NCBI RefSeq assembly: GCF_900114635.1
Contig: NZ_FOTQ01000011.1
Coordinates: 1-64,000, forward strand
DNA: 64,000 bases
From: Shimia aestuarii
GTDB lineage: Bacteria > Pseudomonadota > Alphaproteobacteria > Rhodobacterales > Rhodobacteraceae
Direction of reading: 5' to 3'
Part shown: positions 25,883 to 34,764 of the stretch, piece by piece
Layout of the letters: every line of letters begins with the position of its first letter
How positions within the stretch are numbered: position 1 is the stretch's first letter
Made by a program: the position numbers and the translations under genes
Notes under the pieces: generated by a model
What the model was told of the DNA's origin: nothing
The model's database searches: none
The model's input: only the letters and a program-made list of their open reading frames with translations

Positions 25883-27229
25883 ATGAAGAAATCAAACCCA
25901 AGGACCTTGACCGCGGCGCTTGCCGTCACCGTCAGCGTCTCCCTTCCGGCGGCGGCTCAGGACGCCTCCGGGCCGATCCTGTTCACCAACGTCAACGTCT
26001 TTGACGGCGTGAACGAAGCTTTGATCATGAATGCCAACGTCGTGGTGACGGACAACCTTATCACCGCAGTGTCGACCGAACCGTTGGCGATTGCGGGTGG
26101 CACAGTGATCGACGGAGGCGGTCGCACGCTGATGCCGGGCCTGTCCGACACACATACCCATCTGGCCTATTCCTCTATCTCTCAGATGCGAATGCTGACG
26201 GGTCACGCTTCCTATGGCTACATCCGCGCGACCGTGGACGCCGAAGGCATGTTGATGCGTGGCATTACAAGTGTTCGCGATATGGGCGGCAATGTCTTCG
26301 GTCTGAAAAGCGCCATTGACGAAGGCCTTATTCCCGGCCCGAGGATCTATACGCCGGGGGCTTTGATCGGCCAGACCGCCGGGCATTTCGACTTCCGGTT
26401 CGGCAACCAGCCCCATGTTCAATTCGGCGGCACGACGCCCGATTGGGAAAGGCAGGGCCATGCCTATAATGTGGATGGCGTGGATCAGGTGCTCGCAGCA
26501 GTGCGCGAAAACCTGAAAAACGGCGCATCCCATATCAAACTGGCGATCGGCGGCGGATACGCGTCCCCTGCGGACCCTCTTCTGGGCAATCAATTCACCT
26601 TTGATGAAATCAAGGCGGCCGTGGATACGTCTGGCGATTGGGGCACCTATGTCACCGTTCACGGGTATCACCCTTCCGCCATCAACAGGGCGATTGACGC
26701 GGGGATCAAGGACGTTGGTCACGGCCAGTTGCTGGATGATGCAACCTTGCAGCGGATGTCCGACGAGGGCGTTTTCCTAAGTACCCAGCCCTTCACGGTC
26801 TGCAAAGAGCCACAGTTGGATGATTTCTCGAACTCCAAGCTTGCGCTGGTCTGTCAGGGTACAGAACGGGTCTACAAAGCCATCAAGAATTTTCCCGATC
26901 TGAAGGTGACATACGGGACCGACCTGTTCTTCCTTCCCGAAGAAGAGCTCGCCAAACAAACACAGCAGATGGAGCGGTTGCTGCCGTGGTTCGAGCCCGT
27001 CGAGATCCTGCGTATGGCGACGAGTACTGCGGGCGAGTTGTTCGCGTTGAGCGGCGACATGCGCAACCCCTATCAGGAAGGAACTCTTGGCAAGGTTGCA
27101 GTGGGCGGTTACGCTGACCTTCTGCTGGTCGATGGCAATCCGCTTGAAGACCTAAAAGCGGTCACCAACGTCGATAACCTGAAAGTCATCATGAAGGACG
27201 GTGTGATCTACAAGAATACCATCGATTGA
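25883..27229 (+). CDS. Exported amidohydrolase, prolidase / imidazolonepropionase-like
   Basis: A 448-residue protein with a signal peptide (1-25, ending PAAAQD). The metal sites are those of the Xaa-Pro/Xaa-Arg dipeptidase group of amidohydrolases: HTH at 91-93, a likely carboxylated Lys in ASHIKLAIGGG, His in VTVHGYH and VGHGQL, and Asp in YGTDLFF, followed by LGKVAVGGYADLLLVDGNPL. Characterised relatives are zinc dipeptidases and organophosphate-acid hydrolases. The gene follows the S12 hydrolase by 88 bp in the same direction. A periplasmic dipeptidase role fits the cluster. ATG 25883 is the first Met before a good signal peptide. Confidence 0.84.
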   Translation: MKKSNPRTLTAALAVTVSVSLPAAAQDASGPILFTNVNVFDGVNEALIMNANVVVTDNLITAVSTEPLAIAGGTVIDGGGRTLMPGLSDTHTHLAYSSISQMRMLTGHASYGYIRATVDAEGMLMRGITSVRDMGGNVFGLKSAIDEGLIPGPRIYTPGALIGQTAGHFDFRFGNQPHVQFGGTTPDWERQGHAYNVDGVDQVLAAVRENLKNGASHIKLAIGGGYASPADPLLGNQFTFDEIKAAVDTSGDWGTYVTVHGYHPSAINRAIDAGIKDVGHGQLLDDATLQRMSDEGVFLSTQPFTVCKEPQLDDFSNSKLALVCQGTERVYKAIKNFPDLKVTYGTDLFFLPEEELAKQTQQMERLLPWFEPVEILRMATSTAGELFALSGDMRNPYQEGTLGKVAVGGYADLLLVDGNPLEDLKAVTNVDNLKVIMKDGVIYKNTID

Positions 27230-27300
27230 CCGTTTTCTGCAGGCGTTTAGCCAAAATGCCTGCAGCATTTTTTGAGGATTCTGGGAGAACAGGACGAAAC

Positions 27301-28934
27301 ATGAAACGTAGAACATTCAATACTCTGGCGGCCTCTGCCGCTATTGCCGCAGTATCGTCACCTTCGCTTGGGTCAACGAAAAAAGTGGAAAATTACGGGT
27401 CTGCTGTGTCGGTTTTTTCCATGAAACAAATACTTACCTCACCGAAGGCATGGGCGAAACCACGCTGGACAACATGCGTATTTTTCGGGGTGATGAAATC
27501 AAGGCACTCAGAGGAACAGCCTTGGGCGGTGCAGTAGATGTGTGTGAGGAAAACGGCTGGGAGTTGCTCCCGGGTCTTATATACGGACCGGATTCGAGCT
27601 TTGGTCTGGTGAATGCGCAATTCTGGAGCGATGCGAAAAAAGAAATGCTCGACACGCTTAAAGCACAGATGCCATTGGACATCGTTTACCTCGCTCTACA
27701 CGGTGCAGGTGTTGTCGATAAAACGCCCGATCTTGAAGGAGATCTGGCGGAGTCTGTCCGGGAACTTGTGGGAAAGGACACGATGATTGTCTGGTCCGGC
27801 GACCTGCATGGCAAGATCACGGACAAAATGAAGGACAACATGAATTTCTTCAGTGCCTGCAAAAAATATCCTCATCTGGATATGAATGAAGCTGCACGTG
27901 ATGCGATGTATCGTGCCGCCGCGATCCTGGCAGGAGAGTCGGATCCCACCCCGGCCTATCGCAAAGTGCCGCTGATGATTCCGCTCAGTAACACCGAAGA
28001 GGAAGGCATTTTTGGAAATCAGCTCAAGGAAAAGTGTATTGAGATCGAAAACCGTCCCGGTGTTCTCAATTGCTCTGTCATGCATGGTTTCCCGTACCAG
28101 GACACCGATTTTATCGGCGTGTACCCGATGGTCACCACCGAAAACAACGCCGAGTTGGCACAAGATCTGGTGGACGAATTGTCCCAGTGGATATGGGATC
28201 ACAAGGATGAGGCCTTTTATCCACTGAACGATTTGAACACAACGATGACCAGCGTACTGGCCATGCTCGACAGAGACGGCCGCTATGAGCGTCAGCAGCC
28301 GACGAAGGGCGACATCATCGATCATACCCCGATCGTGATTGGGGACGCTGCGGATAATCCCGGTGGTGGGGCGGGCGGCTCGGGGACGCATCTGCTGCGG
28401 GCTCTTTTGGAAACAGAAGGCTTGGGCAAGGTCGCCTTCATTTCCATACACGATCCGGAAACCGCACAGGCCGCAGTCGCTGCCGGTGTCGGAGCGACAA
28501 TCGATGTGAGCCTCGGGGGCAAGTTTGAGCCGATTGCGGGCGAACCGATCAAAACCAAAGCCTATGTCAAGTCGATTTCGGATGGCTACGAGTTCGTTCG
28601 CGGGGGGACCGCTTACGGTATCCCTTACACGTTTGGTCCCTCAGTCAGGCTGGTTATCTCGGATACGGTGGATGTCATCGTCATATCCGGCCTGGTTCAG
28701 GCCTATGACGATTCACAAGCGAGGCCACATGGCATCGCCATCCAGGAATATGACGTCATAGGTGTCAAAAGCGGGAATCACTTCCGAGCGTTCTATGAAA
28801 ATTTCACGGACAAGGTGCTGATCGTTGATGTTCCCGGTGCCACCAGTCGCGATATCACTCTTTTCGAGCACACGCAGCTGACGGAACCCATCTACCCTCT
28901 CGACAAGAGCACAACTTTTTCTGTTGCGAACTAG
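27301..28934 (+). pseudogene. M81 family peptidase (MlrC-like), frameshifted near the N-terminus
   Basis: From ATG 27301 a twin-arginine-type leader (MKRRTFNTLAASAAIAAVSS) runs into AVSVFS and then loses frame; in the next frame the text continues HETNTYLTEGMGETT and stays open to 28934. HETN is the zinc motif of M81 proteins, followed by LHGAG, DLHGKIT and YPHLDM and a C-terminal domain with DNPGGGAGGSGTHLL. A single missing base around the TTTTTTCC run (27416-27423) explains the break, so this is either a recent pseudogene or an assembly error. MlrC cleaves the linear tri-/tetrapeptide of microcystin; other relatives are uncharacterised. Restored length would be about 544 residues. Confidence 0.85.
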
Positions 28935-29132
28935 CAAAATTCTACAGGTACACGCCGCCAAAGGATACTATTTCATAATGCTTCGAGCCGGCGTTGTTGA
29001 TCAACTCAAAGCGAAGGTGGCCTGTCTTAACAGGGCTTCAGCCCTTGGCTCTAGCTGCTTCATACATGTATTTGGATTTTGGCCCATCGTACCAAGTGGG
29101 CTGTGTCAAGGTAGCCAGATTGAGTGTATCGA
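28935..29132. promoter_or_regulatory. Gap before the ABC operon, probable promoter region
   Basis: No gene is seen. A small hairpin (AGGGC-TTCA-GCCCT, about 29033-29046) lies in the middle without a T-run. Because the ABC genes that follow are tightly overlapping, their promoter most likely lies here, but no convincing -35/-10 pair was found. Confidence 0.35.
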
Positions 29133-29819
29133 ATGAGGGCATTGCACGTCCAAAACCTGACTTTCACTTGGCCGGGCGCAGAAAATGCGACGCTGCGCAT
29201 ACCAAACCTGTCGCTTGCTCAGGGTGAGCGGATTTTCTTGTTTGGCCCCAGCGGCAGCGGAAAATCCACACTGCTCTCGGCTATCGCAGGCGTGGTGGAT
29301 GTTTCTCCGGGGGCAATCCTGGTCGCGGACAAGGATGTAGGCGCGGTAAATGGGGGTGCGCGGGATCGGTTCCGGGTCGATCATATCGGCATGATCTTTC
29401 AGGTATTCAATCTGATCCCATGGCTGAGCGCGCTCGAGAATGTCCTACTCCCCTGCACATTCTCCAAGCGTCGACGCGCGCGCGCGGGCGAGGATCCTGG
29501 GGGAACGGCCCGACATCTGCTCGACGAACTGGGCCTGTCGGATCCGTCCCTGGTATCCAAGCCGGCTAGCGAGCTCAGCGTGGGCCAGCAACAACGGGTT
29601 GCCGCCGCGCGCGCGCTGATCGGCAAGCCGGACCTGATCCTGGTGGACGAACCGACCTCGGCACTCGATGAGGCGGCCAAGGCGGCCTTTGTCGACCTGC
29701 TGGCGAGGGAATGCGCCGAAGCGGGCAGCGCGCTGCTCTTCGTCAGTCACGACCGCAGCCTGGAGCATCATTTCGACCGTAGTGTTGATTTCCTCGCCCT
29801 TAACGGGGGCGCAGCCTGA
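29133..29819 (+). CDS. ABC transporter ATP-binding protein (MacB/LolD type)
   Basis: A 228-residue ATPase with Walker A GPSGSGKST, Q-loop IFQVFNLIPWLSALENV, signature LSVGQQQR, Walker B LILVDEPTSALD and switch His in VSHDRS. The pattern is that of the LolD/MacB/FtsE group, which power type VII ABC systems with FtsX-like permeases rather than importers. Translation is coupled to the permease gene by a TGATG overlap at 29817-29821. With the DUF3299 gene downstream this forms a three-gene operon. Confidence 0.92.
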   Translation: MRALHVQNLTFTWPGAENATLRIPNLSLAQGERIFLFGPSGSGKSTLLSAIAGVVDVSPGAILVADKDVGAVNGGARDRFRVDHIGMIFQVFNLIPWLSALENVLLPCTFSKRRRARAGEDPGGTARHLLDELGLSDPSLVSKPASELSVGQQQRVAAARALIGKPDLILVDEPTSALDEAAKAAFVDLLARECAEAGSALLFVSHDRSLEHHFDRSVDFLALNGGAA

Positions 29820-31150
29820 TGCTGGGGTTCAGCCTGCGCAGCCTGTGGAACCGCCGCTTCGTGGCCGGCATGACCGTGCTGGCCATCAGCCTCAGCGTCG
29901 CGCTGATCCTCGGTGTTGAACGGCTCCGGGACGGCGCACGCGACAGCTTTGCCAACTCCGCGTCAGGGATCGACCTGATCGTGGCGCCGCGCGGCAATTC
30001 GGTGCAGATCCTGATGGCTACCGTGTTCGGTGTCGGTGGCACCGAAACAGGTATGACATGGGACAGCTTCGAGTGGCTGGAAGATCGGCCCGAGGTGGCC
30101 TGGGCGGTTCCGATCCAGATGGGCGACAATCATCGCGGCTATCCGGTGATCGGGACGGTTGCATCGTATTTCGAGCATTTTCGGCACTCTGGCGGTCAGC
30201 CTCTCTCCCTCGCCGCAGGCACGTTCCTTTCCGGTGAAGGGGCGGATGCCGCAGTGGTCGGGGCCGAGGTCGCGGCGCGGTTCGACTATGCCCCCGGTGC
30301 GGTGATCGTCAACGCCCACGGCGCGGGCGAGGTTTCCTTCGACCTGCACGACGACGCGCCCTTTACGATATCCGGCGTACTCGCGCCGACGGGCACTGCC
30401 GTCGACCGGATGGTCTTCGTCACGCTCGAAGGCTTCGGCGCCCTGCATGCGCAAGAAGACGCGCCTGCTGCCGACCCCCTCGACCCGGCCGCCATTCCCG
30501 CCGATGATCATGACGATCATGACGATCATGACGGGCATGACGCGCACGAAGATCATGGCGCACACGAGGGCACGGTGGCCAAACACAGTCACGAACCGGA
30601 CCGGATCAATGCCGTCTACGTTGGGCTGATCGATCGGACGAATGTCCTCGGTCTGCAGCGGGCCGTCAACGAACGCGCTTCCGATGCGTTGAGCGCAGTC
30701 CTCCCTGCGGTCGCGCTCGCCGAGCTCTGGGGGATTATCGGGACAGCGGAGCGCGCGATGAGGTTGATGGCGTGGGCCGTGGCTTTGGCAGGAATGATCG
30801 GCATGGTGGTCATGCTCTCTGCGACCCTCGACACCCGCCGCCGCGAATTCGCGATCCTGCGGTCTGTTGGCGCCACGCCCACCCGTATCTTTGCGCTGAT
30901 TGTCACGGAAGCGGCCGTTCTCACCGCGGCAGGGCTTATCCTTGGCCTTGTTCTGCTCACGGTGGCCACGTTCGTGACCGACCCGATCCTGTCTGACCGC
31001 TTCGGTCTGAGGTTGGGATTGAATGTCTTCGGTACGCGCGAAATGGCCACCCTTTTCGTCATCTTCTGGGCCGGGCTCCTCGCCTCGCTTATCCCGGCGG
31101 TCCGGGTCTACCGCATGACGCTGGCTGACGGGCTGTCGGTTCGGCTATGA
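29819..31150 (+). CDS. FtsX-like ABC permease with His-rich loop
   Basis: A 443-residue permease. A first membrane helix lies at about 15-33, then a large periplasmic domain (about 40-310), then three C-terminal helices (about 316-342, 362-392, 410-432) in the FtsX pattern. The periplasmic domain carries a low-complexity His/Asp stretch at about 229-258 (repeats of DDH) with around nine His, placed just before HEPDRINAVYVGL. Such loops are typical of zinc-handling proteins. The gene overlaps the ATPase gene by one base and the DUF3299 gene by four (ATGA). Resemblance to the Vibrio Zrg zinc system is from memory and not proven here. Confidence 0.88.
   Translation: MLGFSLRSLWNRRFVAGMTVLAISLSVALILGVERLRDGARDSFANSASGIDLIVAPRGNSVQILMATVFGVGGTETGMTWDSFEWLEDRPEVAWAVPIQMGDNHRGYPVIGTVASYFEHFRHSGGQPLSLAAGTFLSGEGADAAVVGAEVAARFDYAPGAVIVNAHGAGEVSFDLHDDAPFTISGVLAPTGTAVDRMVFVTLEGFGALHAQEDAPAADPLDPAAIPADDHDDHDDHDGHDAHEDHGAHEGTVAKHSHEPDRINAVYVGLIDRTNVLGLQRAVNERASDALSAVLPAVALAELWGIIGTAERAMRLMAWAVALAGMIGMVVMLSATLDTRRREFAILRSVGATPTRIFALIVTEAAVLTAAGLILGLVLLTVATFVTDPILSDRFGLRLGLNVFGTREMATLFVIFWAGLLASLIPAVRVYRMTLADGLSVRL
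30506..30541 (+). repeat. 9-bp tandem repeat encoding the His-rich loop
   Basis: GATCATGAC is repeated three times exactly (30506-30532) and once with changes (30533-30541). Each copy encodes Asp-His-Asp. It is a slippage-prone tract that could change the number of His residues in the permease loop. Confidence 0.85.
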
Positions 31151-31827
31151 TAAAAGAAGGGGATTTCTTCATGACCATGTTCGCCCGTCTCTTCTTGATA
31201 CTTTCGCTTGCCGTTCCTCCGGGTCTCGTAGAAGCGGCTGATCCTAAGGAAATCTCCTGGGAGACGCTTGCGCCTCCAGCCGCCGTGATCTCGAACCCGT
31301 TCGAGAACCTCAACGACGACCAGATGAACAGCCTCCGCCAGATCCTGCGGCTCGAGGCACGGGCCGAGCGGAGCGATGACGCCGAAGCGCACGCCGAGGC
31401 GCAAGCCTTACGGAAGCAAATGGCCATGGACGGCCTTGATGTCGACGGGCTGTTCGCCGCGCGCCGCGCGATCATGGAACAACGCGAAGCCGCGGCCTCG
31501 GCGGTGAACGAGGACCTCGTTGGCACCAGTGTCCGCCTGCCTGGCTATGTTCTGCCCCTGGAATTCAAGGACCGCAAGGTCGTCGAGTTTCTTCTCGTGC
31601 CGACAGTGGGCGCCTGTATCCACACCCCGCCACCCCCCGCCAACCAGATCGTCCATGTCGTGTATCCCCAGGGCATCGAGGTGAACGGTCTCTTCACCCC
31701 CGTATGGATCACCGGGGCCATGGTCGCCCAGAGTTCGGTTCAGAAGGTCGGCTATGTCGACGGACAGGCTCCGGTCTCCGTGAGTTACTTGATGCGGCCA
31801 ATTTTGGTCGAGAAGTACGGAAGCTGA
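31147..31827 (+). CDS. Exported DUF3299 protein, ABC operon partner
   Basis: A 226-residue protein with a signal sequence (ends VEAAD) and the DUF3299 core LPGYVLPLEFKDRKVVEFLLVPTVGACIHTPPPPANQIV. The GACIHTPPPPANQ block with Cys and His is the family hallmark and suggests metal or redox function in the periplasm. Its start overlaps the permease stop by four bases; ATG 31171 is an alternative with AAGAAGGGG upstream. It is paralogous to 20552-21217 but much diverged. Position after the ABC pair makes it a likely periplasmic partner of that system. Confidence 0.85.
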   Translation: MIKEGDFFMTMFARLFLILSLAVPPGLVEAADPKEISWETLAPPAAVISNPFENLNDDQMNSLRQILRLEARAERSDDAEAHAEAQALRKQMAMDGLDVDGLFAARRAIMEQREAAASAVNEDLVGTSVRLPGYVLPLEFKDRKVVEFLLVPTVGACIHTPPPPANQIVHVVYPQGIEVNGLFTPVWITGAMVAQSSVQKVGYVDGQAPVSVSYLMRPILVEKYGS

Positions 31828-31927
31828 GCTTCGGCGCTAAGGCCCAGTTCCTTATCCAAGCTTGGCGATCTACAGACAATGCGTCAAGGCGACGGGCCTG
31901 AGTGGCGCAGCGAGTTGGCCGTTGGCC

Positions 31928-31979
31928 ATGACGCGTCCGAATCCATACCGCTACTTCCGAAAAAGCCGCGAGATCATCC
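31928..31979 (+). pseudogene. N-terminal scrap of an IS6-family transposase cut by IS66
   Basis: The frame MTRPNPYRYFRKSREIIR matches the first residues of IS6 transposases (compare KRDPFKYFHSSPEIIR at 12789). It stops exactly at the IS66 terminal repeat at 31980. The rest of the IS6 gene is not found on the other side, so a deletion accompanied or followed the IS66 insertion. Confidence 0.7.
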
Positions 31980-32008
31980 GTAAGCGTTAGCTGAACAGCA
32001 CCAGCGGG

Positions 32009-33568
32009 TCAGCTTGACGGCGCAAAGTTCCACGGCAGCAGATCATCGAGGCGGCTTTGCGGATGGCCATTGCCGATCGCTGTGAGGGCTGCCTTGAGAT
32101 AGGCGAAGGGTTCGACGCCGTTGATCTTGCAGGTCTCGATCAGTGAGGCAATGCGACCCCAAGCGATGCCGCCTTCGTCGTGACCTGCGAAGAGGGCGTT
32201 CTTTCGGTTCAAAGCGATCGGTCGGATCAGGTTTTCGACACGGTTGTTGTCGATCTCGACGCGCCCGTCGGTCAGGAAGGTTTGCAGGCCGTCCCAGTGA
32301 TTGTGGATGTAGGTCAGCTTTTCGCCCAGCCGGGATTTGGCGGAGATCTTACGGCGTTGCGCCTGCAGCCAGTCGCCGAAGGCTGCGACCAGCGGGGCAC
32401 TGCGAGCCTGACGGGCGGACAGGCGCTGGCCGTGCGAGACACCACGGATATCAGCTTCAACGGCATAAATCTGGGCGATGCGGCGCAAGCCTTCGGCGGC
32501 GATCTCTGATCCGTCGCGGTCGAAGACTTCCTTCAGCTTGCGCCGGGCATGGGCCCAGCAATGGGCCACCCGAATGGGGTCGCCACCCTTGCGCGCGGGT
32601 TTGGTCAGCCGATTGTAGCCCTGATATCCATCGATTTGCAGGATGCCATCAAAGCCCATCAGGAATGCTTCGGCATTCTCGCCCGCGCGCCCGGGTGCAT
32701 AGAAGTAGACCACCCCGGGCGGATCCTCACCGCCCCATGGTCGGTCATCGCGGGCAAGTGCCCAAAGATATCCTGTCTTGGTTTTACCGCGCCCCGGATC
32801 CAGCACTGGAGCCGTTGTTTCATCCATGAACAGCTTACCGGATCGTTTCATGTGTTCGGCCAGTCGGTCGACGACGGGCTTGAGGTGGAATGCTGCCTTG
32901 CCGACCCAATCCGCCAGCACCGCACGATGCAGATCAAGACCCGCCCGCGCCAGGATCTGGCTTTGGCGGTATAGTGGAAGGTGGTCCGCGTATTTGCTAA
33001 CCAGCACATGCGCGATGCTGGCCTCGGTCGGCAACCCGCCCATGATCAGATGCGGTGGTGCAGGGGCCTGGGTCACGCCATCGGTGCAGGTCCGGCAGGC
33101 GTATTTGGGGCGCACGGTGATAATGACACGCAACTGGGCCGGCACGATGTCCAGCCGCTCGCTGCGATCTTCGCCGATCTTGTGCATGACACCGCAGCCA
33201 CAAGGGCAGATCAGGCTGTCGGGTTCGATAACCTCTTCGATGCGCGGCAACGCGGCCGGGAGATTGCCAATCGTGCGCTTTGGCGCAGGCCTGGTTGCCG
33301 TCTTGTCACCTGTCTTGGCGGCCAGATGCTCCTTCCGCACCTCGACCTCAGCCAGTGCGATGGACAGATCCTCAAACGCCAGTTGCCGGTCATCCTCGGT
33401 CAGCTTTTCCGACCGTTTGCCATGCAGGGCATGGTTCAACTCGGCGATCAAGTGCTCTTGGCGTTGGGTGATTTCTGTGAGCGCCGCCACCTTTTCCATC
33501 AACGCCAGAACCGCCGCGCGTTGCGCAGCCGGGATAGCGGAAAGATCAAGTGCCGGGGCAGTTTGCAT
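32009..33568 (-). CDS. tnpC: IS66-family transposase TnpC
   Basis: A 519-residue transposase. It has a leucine-zipper-like N-terminal coil (about 20-60), a zinc-finger region (CPCGCGVMH and CRTCTDG), and then the DDE core with Asp in LFMDETTAPVLDPG, Asp in LQIDGYQGYN and Glu in RVENLIRP. It ends with the usual RLDDLLPWNF. Full length and undamaged. It follows tnpB after 54 bp. Confidence 0.94.
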   Translation of the reverse strand: MQTAPALDLSAIPAAQRAAVLALMEKVAALTEITQRQEHLIAELNHALHGKRSEKLTEDDRQLAFEDLSIALAEVEVRKEHLAAKTGDKTATRPAPKRTIGNLPAALPRIEEVIEPDSLICPCGCGVMHKIGEDRSERLDIVPAQLRVIITVRPKYACRTCTDGVTQAPAPPHLIMGGLPTEASIAHVLVSKYADHLPLYRQSQILARAGLDLHRAVLADWVGKAAFHLKPVVDRLAEHMKRSGKLFMDETTAPVLDPGRGKTKTGYLWALARDDRPWGGEDPPGVVYFYAPGRAGENAEAFLMGFDGILQIDGYQGYNRLTKPARKGGDPIRVAHCWAHARRKLKEVFDRDGSEIAAEGLRRIAQIYAVEADIRGVSHGQRLSARQARSAPLVAAFGDWLQAQRRKISAKSRLGEKLTYIHNHWDGLQTFLTDGRVEIDNNRVENLIRPIALNRKNALFAGHDEGGIAWGRIASLIETCKINGVEPFAYLKAALTAIGNGHPQSRLDDLLPWNFAPSS

Positions 33569-33622
33569 AGGCCAGAGCTACCAAAAAATCCCAGTAAAAA
33601 CACACAAAAACATGCGGTTGAT

Positions 33623-33976
33623 TCATTCTGCCGCAGCAGGTGGGCGTGTTTCCAATGCCTTTACCTTACGCCAGTCCAGACCGGCAAACAGGGCCTCGAA
33701 CTGGGCGTGGTTCAGCGCCATAATCCCGGCTTTGATCGTAGGCCAGGTGAAGGTTGCCTCCTCCAGCCGTTTGTAAGCCATCACCAGTCCGGTGCCGTCC
33801 CAATAAAGCAGCTTCAGCCGATCCGCCCTGCGCGACCAGAACACAAACACCGTGCCCGTGAATGGATCCTTGCGCAGCACCGATGACACGATTGCAGCCA
33901 GACCGTCATGACCTTTCCTGAAGTCCACAGGCTGCGTCGAGACCAGAACCCGCACACGGTTTGAAGGGAACATCAT
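33623..33976 (-). CDS. tnpB: IS66 accessory protein TnpB (Orf2)
   Basis: A 117-residue IS66 Orf2-type protein with the signature VRVLVSTQPVDFRKGHDGLAAIV and GTVFVFWSRRADRLKLLYWDGTGLVMAYKRLE. It is needed for IS66 transposition, though its biochemical role is unclear. It overlaps tnpA by four bases. Confidence 0.93.
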   Translation of the reverse strand: MMFPSNRVRVLVSTQPVDFRKGHDGLAAIVSSVLRKDPFTGTVFVFWSRRADRLKLLYWDGTGLVMAYKRLEEATFTWPTIKAGIMALNHAQFEALFAGLDWRKVKALETRPPAAAE

Positions 33977-34404
33977 GCCAGCACCCCGACTGCCCGAACG
34001 ATCTCGGCAATCCGGTCAGAACTGGTGGTGCAATCGAGCCTGATTGTCACTTGGCCGATCTCAATCTCGATAGGGTCAGCGGATGCTGCGTCAGACTTGG
34101 TAAGCGGTGCAGACACTGCTGGCACAGGAGCATCGCCGCAATCATCCAACACCACGATCGGCGCAAAACAAAAGTCGTCCTCTTCAACTGCGGGTAAAAC
34201 CAACCTGCCGTCACGCGCCCGACTGCGCCATTCCAACAGATGGTTTGCCCGAAGCCCATAACGCGCAGCAACCCCGTTCACCGTCGCCCCGGGCTTCAAA
34301 CTCTCAGCCACGATCCGCGCCTTGACCTCATCCGGCCAGCGTCGCTGACCATTGGTCCGTATGTCCACACCGTAGCCCCTGAGAAACTCCACCGTAGTCG
34401 CCAT
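33973..34404 (-). CDS. tnpA: IS66 accessory protein TnpA (Orf1)
   Basis: A 143-residue protein with an IS3/IS66-type helix-turn-helix (RRWPDEVKARIVAESLKPGATVNGVAARYGLRANHLLEWR) near residues 18-55. It probably binds the element ends. It is the first gene of the three-gene IS66 operon and is intact. Confidence 0.92.
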   Translation of the reverse strand: MATTVEFLRGYGVDIRTNGQRRWPDEVKARIVAESLKPGATVNGVAARYGLRANHLLEWRSRARDGRLVLPAVEEDDFCFAPIVVLDDCGDAPVPAVSAPLTKSDAASADPIEIEIGQVTIRLDCTTSSDRIAEIVRAVGVLA

Positions 34405-34558
34405 CGCGAAACTCCTGCCCTAATCTCCGTCAGGTGCGAAATCTCAGGTCAGGTCAGAATTGGGAAGGTGCGGACCAGGAAACGCTTACGAAGCGGGCGG
34501 GAGCGCGAAATAAATTCGCCATTCCTTCAAGGCGCACCGGCTCTCACGTTCGACGAAA

Positions 34559-34679
34559 TCAGAAAAAGACCCGTAGGCGCAGACCTCCAACCAAGATATT
34601 TTTCGTTGCCAGGTCGTTGGCCGGATTGGCAACATATTGAATACTTGGGGTTATCTGGAGGAAGTCAGTGACTTCGTAA
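34559..34679 (-). pseudogene. oprB-like porin, 3' fragment (separated by IS66)
   Basis: Reading leftward from 34679, the frame continues the porin broken at 37254: YEVTDFLQITPSIQYVANPA, then GGLRLRVFF and TGA at 34559-34561. A C-terminal Phe and the LTPSIQY pattern are typical of OprB-type outer-membrane porins. The fragment is 40 codons. The 8-bp sequence CTTCGTAA at 34672-34679 is one copy of the IS66 target duplication. Confidence 0.88.
34672..34679. repeat. IS66 target-site duplication, left copy
   Basis: CTTCGTAA directly abuts the left terminal repeat; an identical copy lies at 37246-37253. Eight bases is the IS66 family length. Confidence 0.93.
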
Positions 34680-34764
34680 GTAACCGCCCGGTTGGGACCG
34701 CCTGCCGAATTTCATCGTGAGGCGGTAAGACACGTGCATAGCGACGTCGCAAACGACGTCTCTT

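Larger units (their letters stand above)
31980..34489 (-). mobile_element. IS66-family element, intact genes
   Basis: A 2510-bp element with imperfect terminal repeats that begin GTAAGCGTT on both sides (31980-31988; reverse complement ending 34489) and end in GCACC about 23 bases in. It carries tnpA, tnpB and tnpC in the usual order on the minus strand. The 8-bp flanks (GATCATCC and GAAGCGGG) do not match, so it does not show its original target duplication. All three genes are open, so it could be the active source of IS66 functions here. Confidence 0.9.

Noticed and set aside
17285..28934. A true mlrABCD microcystin-degradation cluster
   Set aside because: Only MlrB- and MlrC-family relatives are present; no CAAX-type MlrA protease and no MlrD transporter were seen, so only a loose resemblance is claimed.
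29033..29046. AGGGC-TTCA-GCCCT hairpin as a terminator for the M81 gene
   Set aside because: The stem is only 5 bp and no T-run follows, so a terminator call is not supported.
30506..30541. Short repeats as part of a CRISPR array
   Set aside because: The 9-bp units have no spacers and encode the His-rich permease loop; no CRISPR-like array was found in the window.
32143..32829. Rightward frames across the IS66 tnpC at 32-34 kb
   Set aside because: All lie antisense to an intact transposase and none has a plausible start or domain.
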